Positions 45,707-54,919 are shown, counted from the first letter of the stretch. The stretch: DNA of 64,000 nucleotides from an uncultured Collinsella sp. (GCA_934630375.1 CAKTVQ010000001.1:62001-126000), one strand, 5' to 3'. Notes: generated from the letters alone by a model not told the origin. Translations and numbers: made by a program.

Positions 45707-46969
45707 CTAGGCGCTGTAACCCATCGCCTGCAGCACAAACATAACAACTGTCAGCACCGTAATCACGCCGATGGTCGCCCACGTGAGCACGTTCCATACG
45801 CGGCCGTTGCGGTTGGCGCCCATAATGTGACGGTCGGCGGCGATAACCACCTGGAACACCAGAACCACGGGCAGTAGCACGCCGTTGATGACCTGCGAAG
45901 TCATCATAATCTGGAACAGATCGACACCGGGCATGAGCACCAGCACGGCCGAGATACCGATAATGGCCGTAATGATGCCGCGGTAGACCGGAGCCTCATC
46001 CCAGCTGCGATCGGCACCGCGCTCCCAGCCAAATGCCTCGCAAATGGCGCTGGACGTAACACCCGGCAGCACGCAGGCGGCCAAGAAGCTCGCCGCAACC
46101 AGGCCCGAGGCGAACAGCACCGTGGACCACTGACCGGCAATAGGCTCCAACGCGCGAGCGGCGTCGGCAGCATCGCTAATTTGGATACCCGCCGGGAACA
46201 GCACCGTGCCGGTCGTGATAATGATGAAGCCGGCGATGATGTCAGCAGCGATCGAGCCGCTTACGGTATCGATGCGCTGCAGCACGATATCGTCCTCGCC
46301 CGCGTTCTTATCGACCACGTTGTTCTGCGCCAAGAAAATCATCCACGGCGCGATGGTGGTACCGATCGTTGCGACCACGAGCGACACGTAGCTGGGGTCA
46401 TTTTGAATGTTAGGCACGACCAGGTCGACCGCGACCTCGCCCCAGTTGGGGCCAGCCATAAACGCAGCGACGATATAGGTCACGAACACGCAGCTTACCA
46501 GCAGCAAGATCTTCTCGATACGCTGGAAACTGCCCGACATGGTAAGCATCCACACCAGCAGCGCCACAAGCGGCACCGAGATGCTCGCCGGGACGCCAAA
46601 AAGAGCAAGGCCGCTCGCGATACCCGCGAACTCCGAGATAGTCACGGCCGTGTTGGCGATCAGCAGCGCTGCCATGGCCAGCACGCTCTTGCGTACGCCA
46701 AAGCGCTCGCGGATGAGCGATGCCAAGCCCTTACCCGTGACACAACCGCAGCGTGCCGCGGTCTCCTGCGTCACGATAAGCAGCACGGTCATGACGGGAA
46801 GCATCCAGAGCATCTTGTAGCCATAGCTGGCGCCCGCACTGGAATACGTGGCGATGCCGCCGGCGTCATTACCAGAAAGCGCCGCCAGCAGACCGGGTCC
46901 CATGGCGCCAAAGATGGCCGCAATGGTCAGCTTTTGCTTGGTGCTCGGCTTTTGCTTCGTGTTTTGCAC
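45707..46969 (-). CDS. Nramp-related divalent cation transporter, probably of the Mg-transporting NRMT type
   Basis: Transporter of 420 aa with about eleven membrane segments. Nramp proteins bind transition metals with DPGN in segment 1 and MPH in segment 6. Here the aligned positions read NDAGG (Asp kept, Pro and Asn lost) and TIAPWMIF (Met replaced by Ala, His by Trp). Loss of the metal-selecting Met is a mark of Nramp-related magnesium transporters. The gene follows an MgtE-like protein by eight bases, which supports magnesium. A GTG start at 46969 with AGGTGG upstream is preferred, since the ATG at 47032 lies inside the neighbour. Confidence 0.78.
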   Translation of the reverse strand: MQNTKQKPSTKQKLTIAAIFGAMGPGLLAALSGNDAGGIATYSSAGASYGYKMLWMLPVMTVLLIVTQETAARCGCVTGKGLASLIRERFGVRKSVLAMAALLIANTAVTISEFAGIASGLALFGVPASISVPLVALLVWMLTMSGSFQRIEKILLLVSCVFVTYIVAAFMAGPNWGEVAVDLVVPNIQNDPSYVSLVVATIGTTIAPWMIFLAQNNVVDKNAGEDDIVLQRIDTVSGSIAADIIAGFIIITTGTVLFPAGIQISDAADAARALEPIAGQWSTVLFASGLVAASFLAACVLPGVTSSAICEAFGWERGADRSWDEAPVYRGIITAIIGISAVLVLMPGVDLFQIMMTSQVINGVLLPVVLVFQVVIAADRHIMGANRNGRVWNVLTWATIGVITVLTVVMFVLQAMGYSA

Positions 46970-46977
46970 GCGACCAC

Positions 46978-48822
46978 CTATCCCATGACCGACATGGTGA
47001 GCAGCACCGCAGCGGTGCAGTACGCCACGCACGAGATCATGACGGCAATAACATTCATGGCGGTACCCGACGTATTGAGGTCGTGCTCATCGCGCCAGAA
47101 CAGCACCATCAGATACATCACGGCACTCATGTTGCTAACCAGGCAGATGATAGCCGCAATGTTAAAGCATCCGGTAAAGAGCTGCTCCTCGAACATGGGG
47201 GCATCGGGGAACGCGGCGGTGCGCACCAGCTGAGCGCACAGGTAGGTCACGAGCGACAAGATCAGGCCCATGCCCGTGCTCTGGAAGAAGAATCCCAGGT
47301 ACGGCTTGGGCTCGTCGTCGTGGCCGTCGTACTCGAGGAAGTAGTTCTTGACGAACGACACCATGCGCGAGGCGGCCAGTAGCACGAGCGGCATGGCGCA
47401 CATGGGAAACACCACCAGATGCGCGGAGCCAAGCGCCGTCCCCAGTACCGTTGCCATGATGCACGAGGCAATGCCCCACACGACAACCCAGTACTGGCGA
47501 TGCACAAACCAGCTGAGCACGTTCGTCGAGTCGTCCGACGCGCTGTCGCCCGAGCCGATGCCGGCGATCTGCAGGTCCTCCTGATGCTCCTCGGCGATAA
47601 CGTCCATGGCGTCGTCGAAGGTCACGATGCCCAGGATGTGGCGGTTCTCGTCGCAGACGGGGATAGCGACCAGATCGTACTTGGTCATCTCGTCCGTTAC
47701 GTCTTCCTGGTCCTCGTCGGGCGACACATAAACCAGGTCGCGATAGGCGAGCTGCCCCAGCGTGGCGTCGCGGTCGGCCACGATTAACGTGCGCAGCGAA
47801 AGCACGCCCGTCAGCATGCCGCTCGGGTCCTCGGTGTAGACGTAGTAAACGCTCTCGAAGTCCTCGTCGAGCTGGCGAATCGCCTCGATGGCATCGCCGA
47901 CTGTCGCCGTGGCGGGCAGGGCGACAAACTCCGAGGTCATGATACGGCCGGCGGTGTTTTCCTCGTAGCCCAGCAGGTTACGAATCGCCTTCTCCTCCTT
48001 GACGCCCATCAGACGCAGGAGCTTTTCGGCCTTCTCGTAATCGAGCTCGTCGATCAGGTCGGCGGCGTCGTCCGGGTCCATCATGGCCAGCATCGACGAT
48101 GCGTCGGTGTCGGACATGCCCTCGAGCATCTCGGTCATAAGCTCGTCGTCATCGAACTCCGAGATAGCCTCGGCGGCCTGGGCGGTATCGAGCTGTGCAA
48201 AAACCTGCGCGCGCAGGCGCGGGTCGAGCTGCTCGATAATGTCGGCGATGTCGGCGGGATGCAGCTCGCCGAGCGTCTTGTGCGACACCGAGAGCTGGAT
48301 GTTCTTGGTCGAGCGATCGAGCAGGTCCATGTAGGACCAGGCGATGATGTCCTCGCTGAGCGGCTTGCCCAGGTGCTTCATAAAGCCCTCGACGACATGC
48401 TCGAGCGCGGGGCTGATCGCGCGTAGCAGGCCGCGGGCGCCGACCTCGGCACCCAGCAGACGTAGCTGGTTTTCGCCCGACATGGAGAACTTGATGTCGT
48501 TTACGCGCACGACCTTCATGCCCTGTGTGTCAACGATCTGTTTGTTGAGCACGTCGCGCGCGAGCAGCAGCTCGGTCGGCTGCAGGTAGGAAAAGCGGAT
48601 ATTAGTGGCAGACGTATTGAGGTACACGCCCGTCTCGTCGATACGGTCGACCCATTTGCGCCAGCTGATCATAAACGGCGTCTTGCCGGGACCGCGGAAC
48701 GCGAGCGACGTCACGTGCGGAAAAACTTCGCCGGTAGCAATACCAAAATCGTTGACCACGCCGAGCTTTTCGCCGTCGACGTCCAAGACCGGCAGTTTGA
48801 GCATCTCACTCAGATAATTCAA
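46978..48822 (-). CDS. MgtE-like magnesium transport protein with N-terminal PRC-barrel, MgtE-N and CBS domains
   Basis: Protein of 614 aa. Order of domains: PRC-barrel-like repeats (1-160), MgtE N-domain (about 180-290; LHPADIADIIEQLDP, EMLEGMSDTDASSML), two CBS domains (about 295-420; AGRIMTSEFVALPA, DLVAIPVCDENRHILGIVTFDDA) and five membrane segments (about 445-614). MgtE channels use the same cytosolic part to sense Mg. The membrane part is divergent from typical MgtE. The start is TTG 48822 with GGGGAG five bases upstream; no ATG fits. Co-transcribed with the NRMT-like gene. Confidence 0.8.
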   Translation of the reverse strand: MNYLSEMLKLPVLDVDGEKLGVVNDFGIATGEVFPHVTSLAFRGPGKTPFMISWRKWVDRIDETGVYLNTSATNIRFSYLQPTELLLARDVLNKQIVDTQGMKVVRVNDIKFSMSGENQLRLLGAEVGARGLLRAISPALEHVVEGFMKHLGKPLSEDIIAWSYMDLLDRSTKNIQLSVSHKTLGELHPADIADIIEQLDPRLRAQVFAQLDTAQAAEAISEFDDDELMTEMLEGMSDTDASSMLAMMDPDDAADLIDELDYEKAEKLLRLMGVKEEKAIRNLLGYEENTAGRIMTSEFVALPATATVGDAIEAIRQLDEDFESVYYVYTEDPSGMLTGVLSLRTLIVADRDATLGQLAYRDLVYVSPDEDQEDVTDEMTKYDLVAIPVCDENRHILGIVTFDDAMDVIAEEHQEDLQIAGIGSGDSASDDSTNVLSWFVHRQYWVVVWGIASCIMATVLGTALGSAHLVVFPMCAMPLVLLAASRMVSFVKNYFLEYDGHDDEPKPYLGFFFQSTGMGLILSLVTYLCAQLVRTAAFPDAPMFEEQLFTGCFNIAAIICLVSNMSAVMYLMVLFWRDEHDLNTSGTAMNVIAVMISCVAYCTAAVLLTMSVMG

Positions 48823-49129
48823 TGGTGCTCCCCATCATTATTCCTGCGGACCGCGGCCGAACGGGCACGCCATCCGTGGACAATTGGATATGTATACGCA
48901 TGCGCGGGCGGCACGCCGCTCGACGCTTACACCCCGTGCATGCGCAAAAAGCACCTGCATGGGGTCATCGACTGTATGGTCGAGGTTTGGATTTCACCTG
49001 CAACCTTTCTCTTGACCCTCATTAACCGCAGTAACTATAGCATCAGCATCGCGCTGCGGCACCGAATTTATGCGCTGCACATTGCAGGCATACCAAACGC
49101 TGACGTATCCGTGACATAGCCGTTGGGGA
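48823..49129 (-). promoter_or_regulatory. 307-base leader of the MgtE-NRMT operon with a strong hairpin
   Basis: No gene is visible. A hairpin with 14-base imperfect arms (48932-48945 and 48951-48964) around five A/T bases lies about 110 bases before the start codon, and an AGGTT...AACCT stem lies further upstream. Long structured leaders of magnesium transporter genes can be Mg-sensing RNAs, but I could not match the known M-box consensus. It also contains the 3' end region of the gene at 49130. Confidence 0.4.
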
Positions 49130-50536
49130 TTACTCCGTGGTTTCGTCGTCCTCGGCGAGTTGGGGGAACACGGCGTTCTTGGGCATCGTGACCTTCGTCA
49201 GCGAGGTGAGCTTTTTGCTGAGCGACGTGTCCGTCTTGACCAAGTCGCTGAGCGTCACGATCTTGTAGCCGTCGGCAACAAGGCCGTCGATAATCTGCGG
49301 CAGCGCCTCGAGCGTCTGCTCGGCGCACTCGTCGCTATCGGTGAGCAGCACGATATTGCCCGGCGTCACCGAGTCGAGCACCGTCGAGACCTGCTCGTCG
49401 GCACCATTGAGTAACCAGTCGCCCGAGTCGATATTCCACGAGACCACGGCAGACACCAAGTCCATCGAGTCAATCCAATTTTGCTCGTCAAACGCGGCGT
49501 AGGGAGCGCGCAACAGCATCGTCTTGACGCCGGTTGCCGACTTGATGGCGTCGGTTCCCTTCGAGATCTGCTTGCGCACCGTCTCGCGATCCTCGCCCTT
49601 GAGCGAATCATCGCTATAGCTATTGGAGCCGACCTCGCACCCGGCGTCGACAATCGCCTTAGCCGTGGCGGGCGAGGCCTCGGCGGCATCGCCCGAAAGG
49701 AAGAACGTGGCGCTCACGCCCTTCTCCTTGAGCACCTGCAAAATCTGCTTGGTGGCACCACTCGGTCCCTCATCAAACGTCAGGGCCACAACCTTCTCGT
49801 TGCCCTTTGGCGCCACGCTGGCGCAGGCAACCACGCAATCGGTGGCGGGCACAACCTCGCCACGGTCCTGCGTCTTGCCCGATTGCTCGCCAACCCACAC
49901 CTCGGAGCGGCCCTGGACGCCCCATGTCTGCACATACTCGATGGCGCCCGTGCCCTCGACCTTCAGCTTGGGCTCGACGGTCGTGGCCTGCACCTCGTGC
50001 TTCTCGTAGATGTTGCGGCCGTCTTTGACCGTCACCTTCTCGCCGCCGGTAAGCTCGCGGCTGTCCCATTTGCCCTGCTTCACACGCTTGCCGTCAACCT
50101 TCACCGACAGCTTTTCGCCCCCGTGGCGCTTGAGCACGCTGTCGTCGACGGCCAGCAGGTCGCCCGCGTCATAGATGTCGATCAGCTCCTGGTCGTCGAT
50201 AAGATTCTGCAGCGTAGAGCCCACGCGCACCGCGGTCTTTTGTCCGTTGAGCTCCACGTCCACGCTGCGGTTGACGTAGCCCACGACGGCAGCGATAAAC
50301 AGCACGAGCGCGCAGCCCACGGCGATGAGCGCATAGGGCAGACGGGATGGACGGCGGGGCGAGCGCCCGTTGCCGATGCGCGCGCTGCGGTCGCTAAACC
50401 CGCGGCTATGGTTGAGGTACATCGCGCCGGGCTTACGACGGCGTTTGCGCTGGCCGCTGGGCAGCTGCCCCAGGTCGCGGCGAGCCGTCGGACGCGCACC
50501 GGAGTGCCCGTTTAAGTTGGATCCGTTTTGGCGCAT
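49130..50536 (-). CDS. Membrane-anchored NodB-like polysaccharide deacetylase homologue with degraded metal site
   Basis: Protein of 468 aa with a basic cytoplasmic tail, one membrane anchor (about residues 67-90), a region of G5/ubiquitin-like beta folds (about 92-215) and a NodB domain (about 245-440). NodB motif 1 is TFDEGP where TFDDGP is expected; motif 2 reads GSNSYSDDSL, lacking the two metal-binding His; motif 3 LLRAPY and motif 4 DSGDW are kept; motif 5 reads LTDSDE instead of a His motif. So deacetylase activity is doubtful and a binding role on cell-wall glycan is possible. Ribosome site GGGAGGG. Confidence 0.75.
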   Translation of the reverse strand: MRQNGSNLNGHSGARPTARRDLGQLPSGQRKRRRKPGAMYLNHSRGFSDRSARIGNGRSPRRPSRLPYALIAVGCALVLFIAAVVGYVNRSVDVELNGQKTAVRVGSTLQNLIDDQELIDIYDAGDLLAVDDSVLKRHGGEKLSVKVDGKRVKQGKWDSRELTGGEKVTVKDGRNIYEKHEVQATTVEPKLKVEGTGAIEYVQTWGVQGRSEVWVGEQSGKTQDRGEVVPATDCVVACASVAPKGNEKVVALTFDEGPSGATKQILQVLKEKGVSATFFLSGDAAEASPATAKAIVDAGCEVGSNSYSDDSLKGEDRETVRKQISKGTDAIKSATGVKTMLLRAPYAAFDEQNWIDSMDLVSAVVSWNIDSGDWLLNGADEQVSTVLDSVTPGNIVLLTDSDECAEQTLEALPQIIDGLVADGYKIVTLSDLVKTDTSLSKKLTSLTKVTMPKNAVFPQLAEDDETTE

Positions 50537-50608
50537 GTGCCCTCCCCCATAAACACGGCGAGCCGGAGCAACATGTCTCCGGCTCGCCTCCCATCATTTG
50601 GTACGTCG

Positions 50609-51364
50609 CTATTTGCTAGCTTTTGACGAGCCCCCGCTCGCCTTTTGGTATTCGTCCTTAAAGGCCTTGAACATGCCGCGCGTTTTGCCGAGCTGCTTGC
50701 CCAGCGCGCGACTGCCCTTGTCCACGGCGACCGATCCCTTGTCATCGAGCACCTTGGCGCCCTTTTTGACCTTATCGCCCACCACGACACTGGCCTCGGC
50801 AGCCTTTGCAGCGGCGCCGCCCGAATACCCGAGCGCCTTGACCTCGTCCGAAACGATCATCGCGCCGTTCTCGTAGCCGCGCAGCATCGTCGGCGGCACC
50901 TGCGTGTCACCGACAAGCACGCTCGAAGCGGCACCGGCAGTCACATAGAACATCTGGACGATGCCCGAGCGCGGCTTGAACTCCACGTCCGAACAATAGC
51001 CCACGACATCGCCCGATTCCGTGCGCACGTCCATACCAACCCAGATGATGCAATCGTCCAGGTTAATGTCGAGGCGCTTGGCCGCAGCGGCATCGTAGGT
51101 GTCCTTGGCGTCATCCACCGCGATAGCACCCTCATAGACGCCGATGGCATCGAGCGCCACAAAACGGTCGGGGCGCTCGATCATGCCCGCAATGTCGGAC
51201 TGGCGAACCATAAAGCCCACCACGCGCGTTCCGCCCGGAGTAAAGACCGGAAAGTGTATCTTTCCGAGCTTTTTAGGGCTACGTGGCGTGCCGTCCTTTT
51301 TAGTGCGCTTGTCCTCGGTGGGCTTGCGATAGATCTTGGCGCCGACAAAATCCCCGGCGCGCAT
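50609..51364 (-). CDS. PRC-barrel domain protein
   Basis: Protein of 251 aa. Two PRC-barrel-like beta regions (about 1-85 with IHFPVFTPGGTRVVGFMV, and about 105-165 with SGDVVGYCSDVEF) and a basic, Lys/Ala-rich helical C-terminus. No membrane segment or signal. PRC barrels mediate protein or RNA contacts; the MgtE-like protein at 46978 has a similar N-terminus. It overlaps the YtxH gene stop as TAATG, showing coupling. Function unknown. Confidence 0.65.
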   Translation of the reverse strand: MRAGDFVGAKIYRKPTEDKRTKKDGTPRSPKKLGKIHFPVFTPGGTRVVGFMVRQSDIAGMIERPDRFVALDAIGVYEGAIAVDDAKDTYDAAAAKRLDINLDDCIIWVGMDVRTESGDVVGYCSDVEFKPRSGIVQMFYVTAGAASSVLVGDTQVPPTMLRGYENGAMIVSDEVKALGYSGGAAAKAAEASVVVGDKVKKGAKVLDDKGSVAVDKGSRALGKQLGKTRGMFKAFKDEYQKASGGSSKASK

Positions 51365-51753
51365 TATGCCTCGGTCGAGGGCTCCGCAGCCTCGGTGTCG
51401 GCCTCGGCGGCGTTCTCGACCACGACGTCGGCAGCGGGCGTCACGTTGCCGCCCGAAATGGCGTCGTTGAGCTGCTCGCGCAGCTGATCCATACGCTCGC
51501 GGGCCAGGTCGACCTTGGCGCGCAGGTCATCGGTCTTGGCATCGACCATCGGGCCGAAGTCGTTGACCGCGGCACGGGCCTCCTCGGCACCATGCTCGTA
51601 GGTATCGCGCATGTTATCCCAAGCGTCGTTGGCGATATCGGCAGCCATGGCGCGGGTCTCGGCGCCCGAGCGCGGGGCCAGAGCAACGCCGATGATAGCG
51701 CCGGCGGCGGCACCAAAGAGTGCACCGGAGACAAAGCTAAAAGTCTTACCCAT
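51364..51753 (-). CDS. YtxH-like small membrane protein
   Basis: Protein of 129 aa. An N-terminal Gly/Ala-rich membrane segment (FVSGALFGAAAGAIIGVALAP, residues 6-26) is followed by a long amphipathic helix (DDLRAKVDLARERMDQLREQL) and an acidic tail. This matches YtxH-type general-stress proteins. The start at 51753 has GGAGAGG seven bases upstream. It forms a two-gene unit with the PRC-barrel gene. Role in envelope stress is an inference from the family. Confidence 0.75.
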   Translation of the reverse strand: MGKTFSFVSGALFGAAAGAIIGVALAPRSGAETRAMAADIANDAWDNMRDTYEHGAEEARAAVNDFGPMVDAKTDDLRAKVDLARERMDQLREQLNDAISGGNVTPAADVVVENAAEADTEAAEPSTEA

Positions 51754-51896
51754 GATCATTCCTCTCCTGCGGGCACGTCGGCGCCCACCGTTTGAATGCT
51801 GTCCATTATACCCGCAGCGCAACACTTGCCGCCCCGCTCATCTGCATACGGTAAAAGCGCAGGCAATACGGCCTATCGAATGTGTTACGAATCTGT

Positions 51897-52727
51897 CTAT
51901 TCCACAGGCAGGGCCGGCATGGCCGTCGTGGCCGCCGGATCCTCGCCGGCACCGTCTACGAGCGGCAGCGCGCTTTCGTGCACCGAGCCAGCCGGAGCCG
52001 TTGCCGCGCCGCCGAAGACGGCCGCGGAGGCCTCGTGGTTCTCGACAACCGCGCCCTCGGTATCAATCGCCACCTGGGGCTCGTCTTCAAAGTTGGGGAC
52101 GCCCTGAGGCTCAGCTGCCGGCTCGGCGGCCGCATCGACAACGGGATCGACATCGTCGTCGGCAGGAGCTTCGCCCTCAGTCGCATCCTCGGCCACTTCC
52201 TCGCCATTCGCGGCGGCGACGGCCTCATGCGGATCCTTGCCCTCGGCCTCGGCACGCATACCCAGCACCAGGTTGCGCAGGCCCGCGACCGTGCCGTCCA
52301 CGTCGGGGGCGGGCTGGTCGGCATGCAGGTAGGCCCAATCCATCATGAAGGTGGCAGACGACAGCGCGCCGATGGCCAGCGCATCGTCGGGACACGAAAG
52401 CTCAATCTCAAAGACGCGCTCGTCATGCTCGCTCACGCGGGTGCGGCCGCACGAGATGTTGCCGGCAAGGCCGGTCTCGTTCATGAGCTCGACCGACACG
52501 TGCTCCAGCAGGTGGCAGAGCTCGGTCTGGCCCATGCAATCCTGGAACTCGCGGCCGGAATCGCCCAGGCACAGATGCTTGGCAATCGCCGGCACCAGAT
52601 AGTACACGCGCGCCGTGGCCTCGATATCCTCCGAGGTCATGAGCGGCATGCCGGGGTTCACCAGCACATGCGCGCAGATCTTATCCTCGCTGACGGTGAC
52701 CTTAAGGATGTTGAACAGGCCTGCCAT
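51897..52727 (-). CDS. Protein with a domain like the N-terminus of cyanophycin synthetase, and a long acidic tail
   Basis: Protein of 276 aa. Residues 1-145 contain CHLLEHVSVELMNETGL, then SCGRTRVSEHDERVFEIEL and a helical segment. This resembles the N-terminal domain of cyanophycin synthetases (EHVALELQ ... GRTR ... YEVVFEY). The ATP-grasp and ligase domains are absent. The rest (about 150-276) is Ala/Glu/Pro-rich and looks disordered. I know of no function for this stand-alone form. It lies two dozen bases after the CorC-type gene on the same strand. Ribosome site GGGGAGAG. Confidence 0.55.
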   Translation of the reverse strand: MAGLFNILKVTVSEDKICAHVLVNPGMPLMTSEDIEATARVYYLVPAIAKHLCLGDSGREFQDCMGQTELCHLLEHVSVELMNETGLAGNISCGRTRVSEHDERVFEIELSCPDDALAIGALSSATFMMDWAYLHADQPAPDVDGTVAGLRNLVLGMRAEAEGKDPHEAVAAANGEEVAEDATEGEAPADDDVDPVVDAAAEPAAEPQGVPNFEDEPQVAIDTEGAVVENHEASAAVFGGAATAPAGSVHESALPLVDGAGEDPAATTAMPALPVE

Positions 52728-52751
52728 AACTCTCCCCTACTCGTCCTTGTC

Positions 52752-54125
52752 CTACTCGTCGCCGTCGTGCGGGTCGGCAAGACCCGCACCCGACGCCGCC
52801 GGCTCGTCCGCCGCGGACTCGGAATCCTTCTTATCGGTTTCGGCCGGAGCGATCACGCGAATGAGCGAGATGCGCTGGCCACGCATCGACTGCACCTTAA
52901 ACTTGTACCCCGCGACCTCAAACACCTCTCCGATGTCGGGCACCGAGTCGCAAAGCTCCAAAATCCAGCCGGCGATGGTCTCATAATCATCGCTTTCCTC
53001 GAGCGGCCATCCAAGCTCAATCGCGTCATCGCACGAAAAACGCCCATCGACGAGCCACTCACGGCGCGAGAGGCGCGTGAGGTACTTGTTATCGGGGTCG
53101 AACTCGTCCTCGATCTCGCCGACGATCTCCTCGACGATGTCCTCGATGGTGATGATGCCGGCCGTGCCGCCGTACTCGTCCACGACCACCACGATCTGAT
53201 CGTGCGAGGTCTGCATCTCGGACAGCAGCGGCAGAATGTCCTTGGTGTCGGGCACAAAGGTGGCGTCGCGCAAAAAGTCGGCGATGGGCTGGTCACCCTT
53301 GCCGTCGAGCGCGGGCTGAATCAGGTCCTTGATGTGCGCGATGCCCGCCACGTTGTCGGGATCCTCGTGGTAGACGGGGATACGGCTGAAGCCGGTCTGG
53401 CGCATGGTGGACAGCACGTCGGCGACCGTCTCGTCATCCTCGCACATGGTGGTGTCCACGCGCGGCACCATGACCTCGCGGGCAACGGTGTCGCCCAGGT
53501 CGAAGATCTCGTGGATCATGCGCTTTTCCTCGTCGAGCAGGTCGTCCTGCTCCGAGACCATGTACTTGATCTCTTCCTCCGAGACGTTCTGGCGGTCGTC
53601 GGCGCTCTTGATACGCAGGATGCGGGCCAGGCCGTCGGAGCAGGCACCGGTCAGCCACACGAGCGGGCGGGCGATCTTCTGGAACACGGAAAGCGGCCCC
53701 ACGACCTGCTTGGACACGCCCTCGGCGTTAGCGAGGCCAATGCGCTTGGGTACGAGCTCGCCAATCACGATGGACACGAAGGCGACGGCGACGGTAATGA
53801 TGACCGGCGCCAGGCCGCGCGCGATGGCGGAGAGCGGCGCGATGCCAAAGCTCATGAGCCACGTGGCGAGCGGGTCGGACAGGCTCGTCGAGGCGACGGC
53901 AGACGAGGCGAAGCCCACGAGCGTGATGGCGACCTGAATGGTGGCCAGCAGCTGGTCGGAGTCGGCGGCGAGCTTAATGGCGCGCTCGGCACGCTTGTCG
54001 CCCTCCTCGGCCTCGTGCTCCAGCACGGCGCGCTTGGCCGTGGTGAGGGCCATCTCGGACATAGAGAAGTAGCCGTTGATGAGGGTCAAAACGAGTGTGG
54101 TGATAAGGGAGATGGTTATGTCCAT
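52752..54125 (-). CDS. CorC/HlyC-family protein (CNNM-type DUF21, CBS pair, CorC domain)
   Basis: Protein of 457 aa. A DUF21 membrane domain with three or four segments (1-200; TLINGYFSMSEMALTTAKRA, IGELVPKRIGL), two CBS domains (about 205-335; VMVPRVDTTMCEDDETV, DQIVVVVDEYGGTAGIITIEDI) and a C-terminal CorC/HlyC domain. Related CNNM proteins move or regulate magnesium; the name hemolysin is historical. The neighbouring NRMT and MgtE-like genes support magnesium. The best ribosome site, GGAGG, is 15 bases before the ATG. Confidence 0.85.
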   Translation of the reverse strand: MDITISLITTLVLTLINGYFSMSEMALTTAKRAVLEHEAEEGDKRAERAIKLAADSDQLLATIQVAITLVGFASSAVASTSLSDPLATWLMSFGIAPLSAIARGLAPVIITVAVAFVSIVIGELVPKRIGLANAEGVSKQVVGPLSVFQKIARPLVWLTGACSDGLARILRIKSADDRQNVSEEEIKYMVSEQDDLLDEEKRMIHEIFDLGDTVAREVMVPRVDTTMCEDDETVADVLSTMRQTGFSRIPVYHEDPDNVAGIAHIKDLIQPALDGKGDQPIADFLRDATFVPDTKDILPLLSEMQTSHDQIVVVVDEYGGTAGIITIEDIVEEIVGEIEDEFDPDNKYLTRLSRREWLVDGRFSCDDAIELGWPLEESDDYETIAGWILELCDSVPDIGEVFEVAGYKFKVQSMRGQRISLIRVIAPAETDKKDSESAADEPAASGAGLADPHDGDE

Positions 54126-54235
54126 CGGGAGTTTCTCGAACCTCCAAGATTCGGGACGTTAGGTCAAAACGTTGATGACGGATACGGCAATTGCACCGGC
54201 GCCCAAACGAGGACGCGGGCGCGCAGGCGTGATCG

Positions 54236-54919
54236 CTAGATTACGAAGAGAATCACCGCCATGAACTGGAAGATACTGCCGGCGAGCACCCACAGGTGGA
54301 ACACGCTGTGCAGATAGCGCACGTTTTTGGCGATATAGAACGGCACGCCCACGGTGTAGCACACGCCGCCGACGGCGAGCAGGGCAAGTGCCACGGGGTT
54401 GAGCAGTGCCACCAGGTCGGGCAGCTTAAAGACAACGAGCCAGCCCATCAGCAGGTAGACCAGGCCACTTACCCAGTGCGGTTGACGCTCGCGCATAAAG
54501 CACTCGAGGGCGATGCCGATAATGGCGATGGCCCATACGGCAAAGAACAGCACAGGGCCGCCGTCGTTTGCGAGCGTGATAAGGCAAAACGGGGTATAGC
54601 TGCCGGCTATGAGCAGGTAGATGCAGCTGTGGTCGATGATGCGAAACACGCGCTTGGCGCGCGCGGGCTGAATCGCGTGGTAGAGCGTGGAGGCTAGGTA
54701 TTCGAGGATGATGCTGACGCCATAGACAATTGCCGCAGCCATGTGGGCCGGGCCTCCGCCGCGCAGGGCAGCGAATACGATCAGGAGCACCAGGCCCGCG
54801 ATACCCAGCAGACAGCCGACACCATGGGTGACGGAGTTCATGATCTCCTCGCCCACCGTGTAGTGTGGAACGGCCGCGGTCTTGGGTCGCGGCTTAGAAC
54901 TGTCGCTCGAATCGGACAT
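54236..54919 (-). CDS. Hemolysin III-family (YqfA/PAQR-like) membrane protein
   Basis: Protein of 227 aa with seven membrane segments. Metal-site residues of the PAQR fold are visible: NSVTHGVGCLLG in segment 1, STLYHAI with FRIIDHSCIYLLIAGSYTPF, and FHLWVLAGSIFQF near the end, giving the conserved His and Asp set. Members are putative hydrolases in the membrane. ATG 54919 follows GGAGG; a TTG at 54937 is possible. It lies upstream of and in line with the CorC-type gene. Confidence 0.88.
   Translation of the reverse strand: MSDSSDSSKPRPKTAAVPHYTVGEEIMNSVTHGVGCLLGIAGLVLLIVFAALRGGGPAHMAAAIVYGVSIILEYLASTLYHAIQPARAKRVFRIIDHSCIYLLIAGSYTPFCLITLANDGGPVLFFAVWAIAIIGIALECFMRERQPHWVSGLVYLLMGWLVVFKLPDLVALLNPVALALLAVGGVCYTVGVPFYIAKNVRYLHSVFHLWVLAGSIFQFMAVILFVI

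Noticed and set aside
48823..49129. M-box magnesium riboswitch
   Set aside because: I could not align the conserved M-box segments; only general structure is visible, so it is listed as a leader without a class.
51882..54239. 785-codon open frame on the plus strand
   Set aside because: It runs antisense to the CorC-type and cyanophycin-domain-like genes; composition is that of a reverse-frame shadow in GC-rich DNA and it lacks family motifs.
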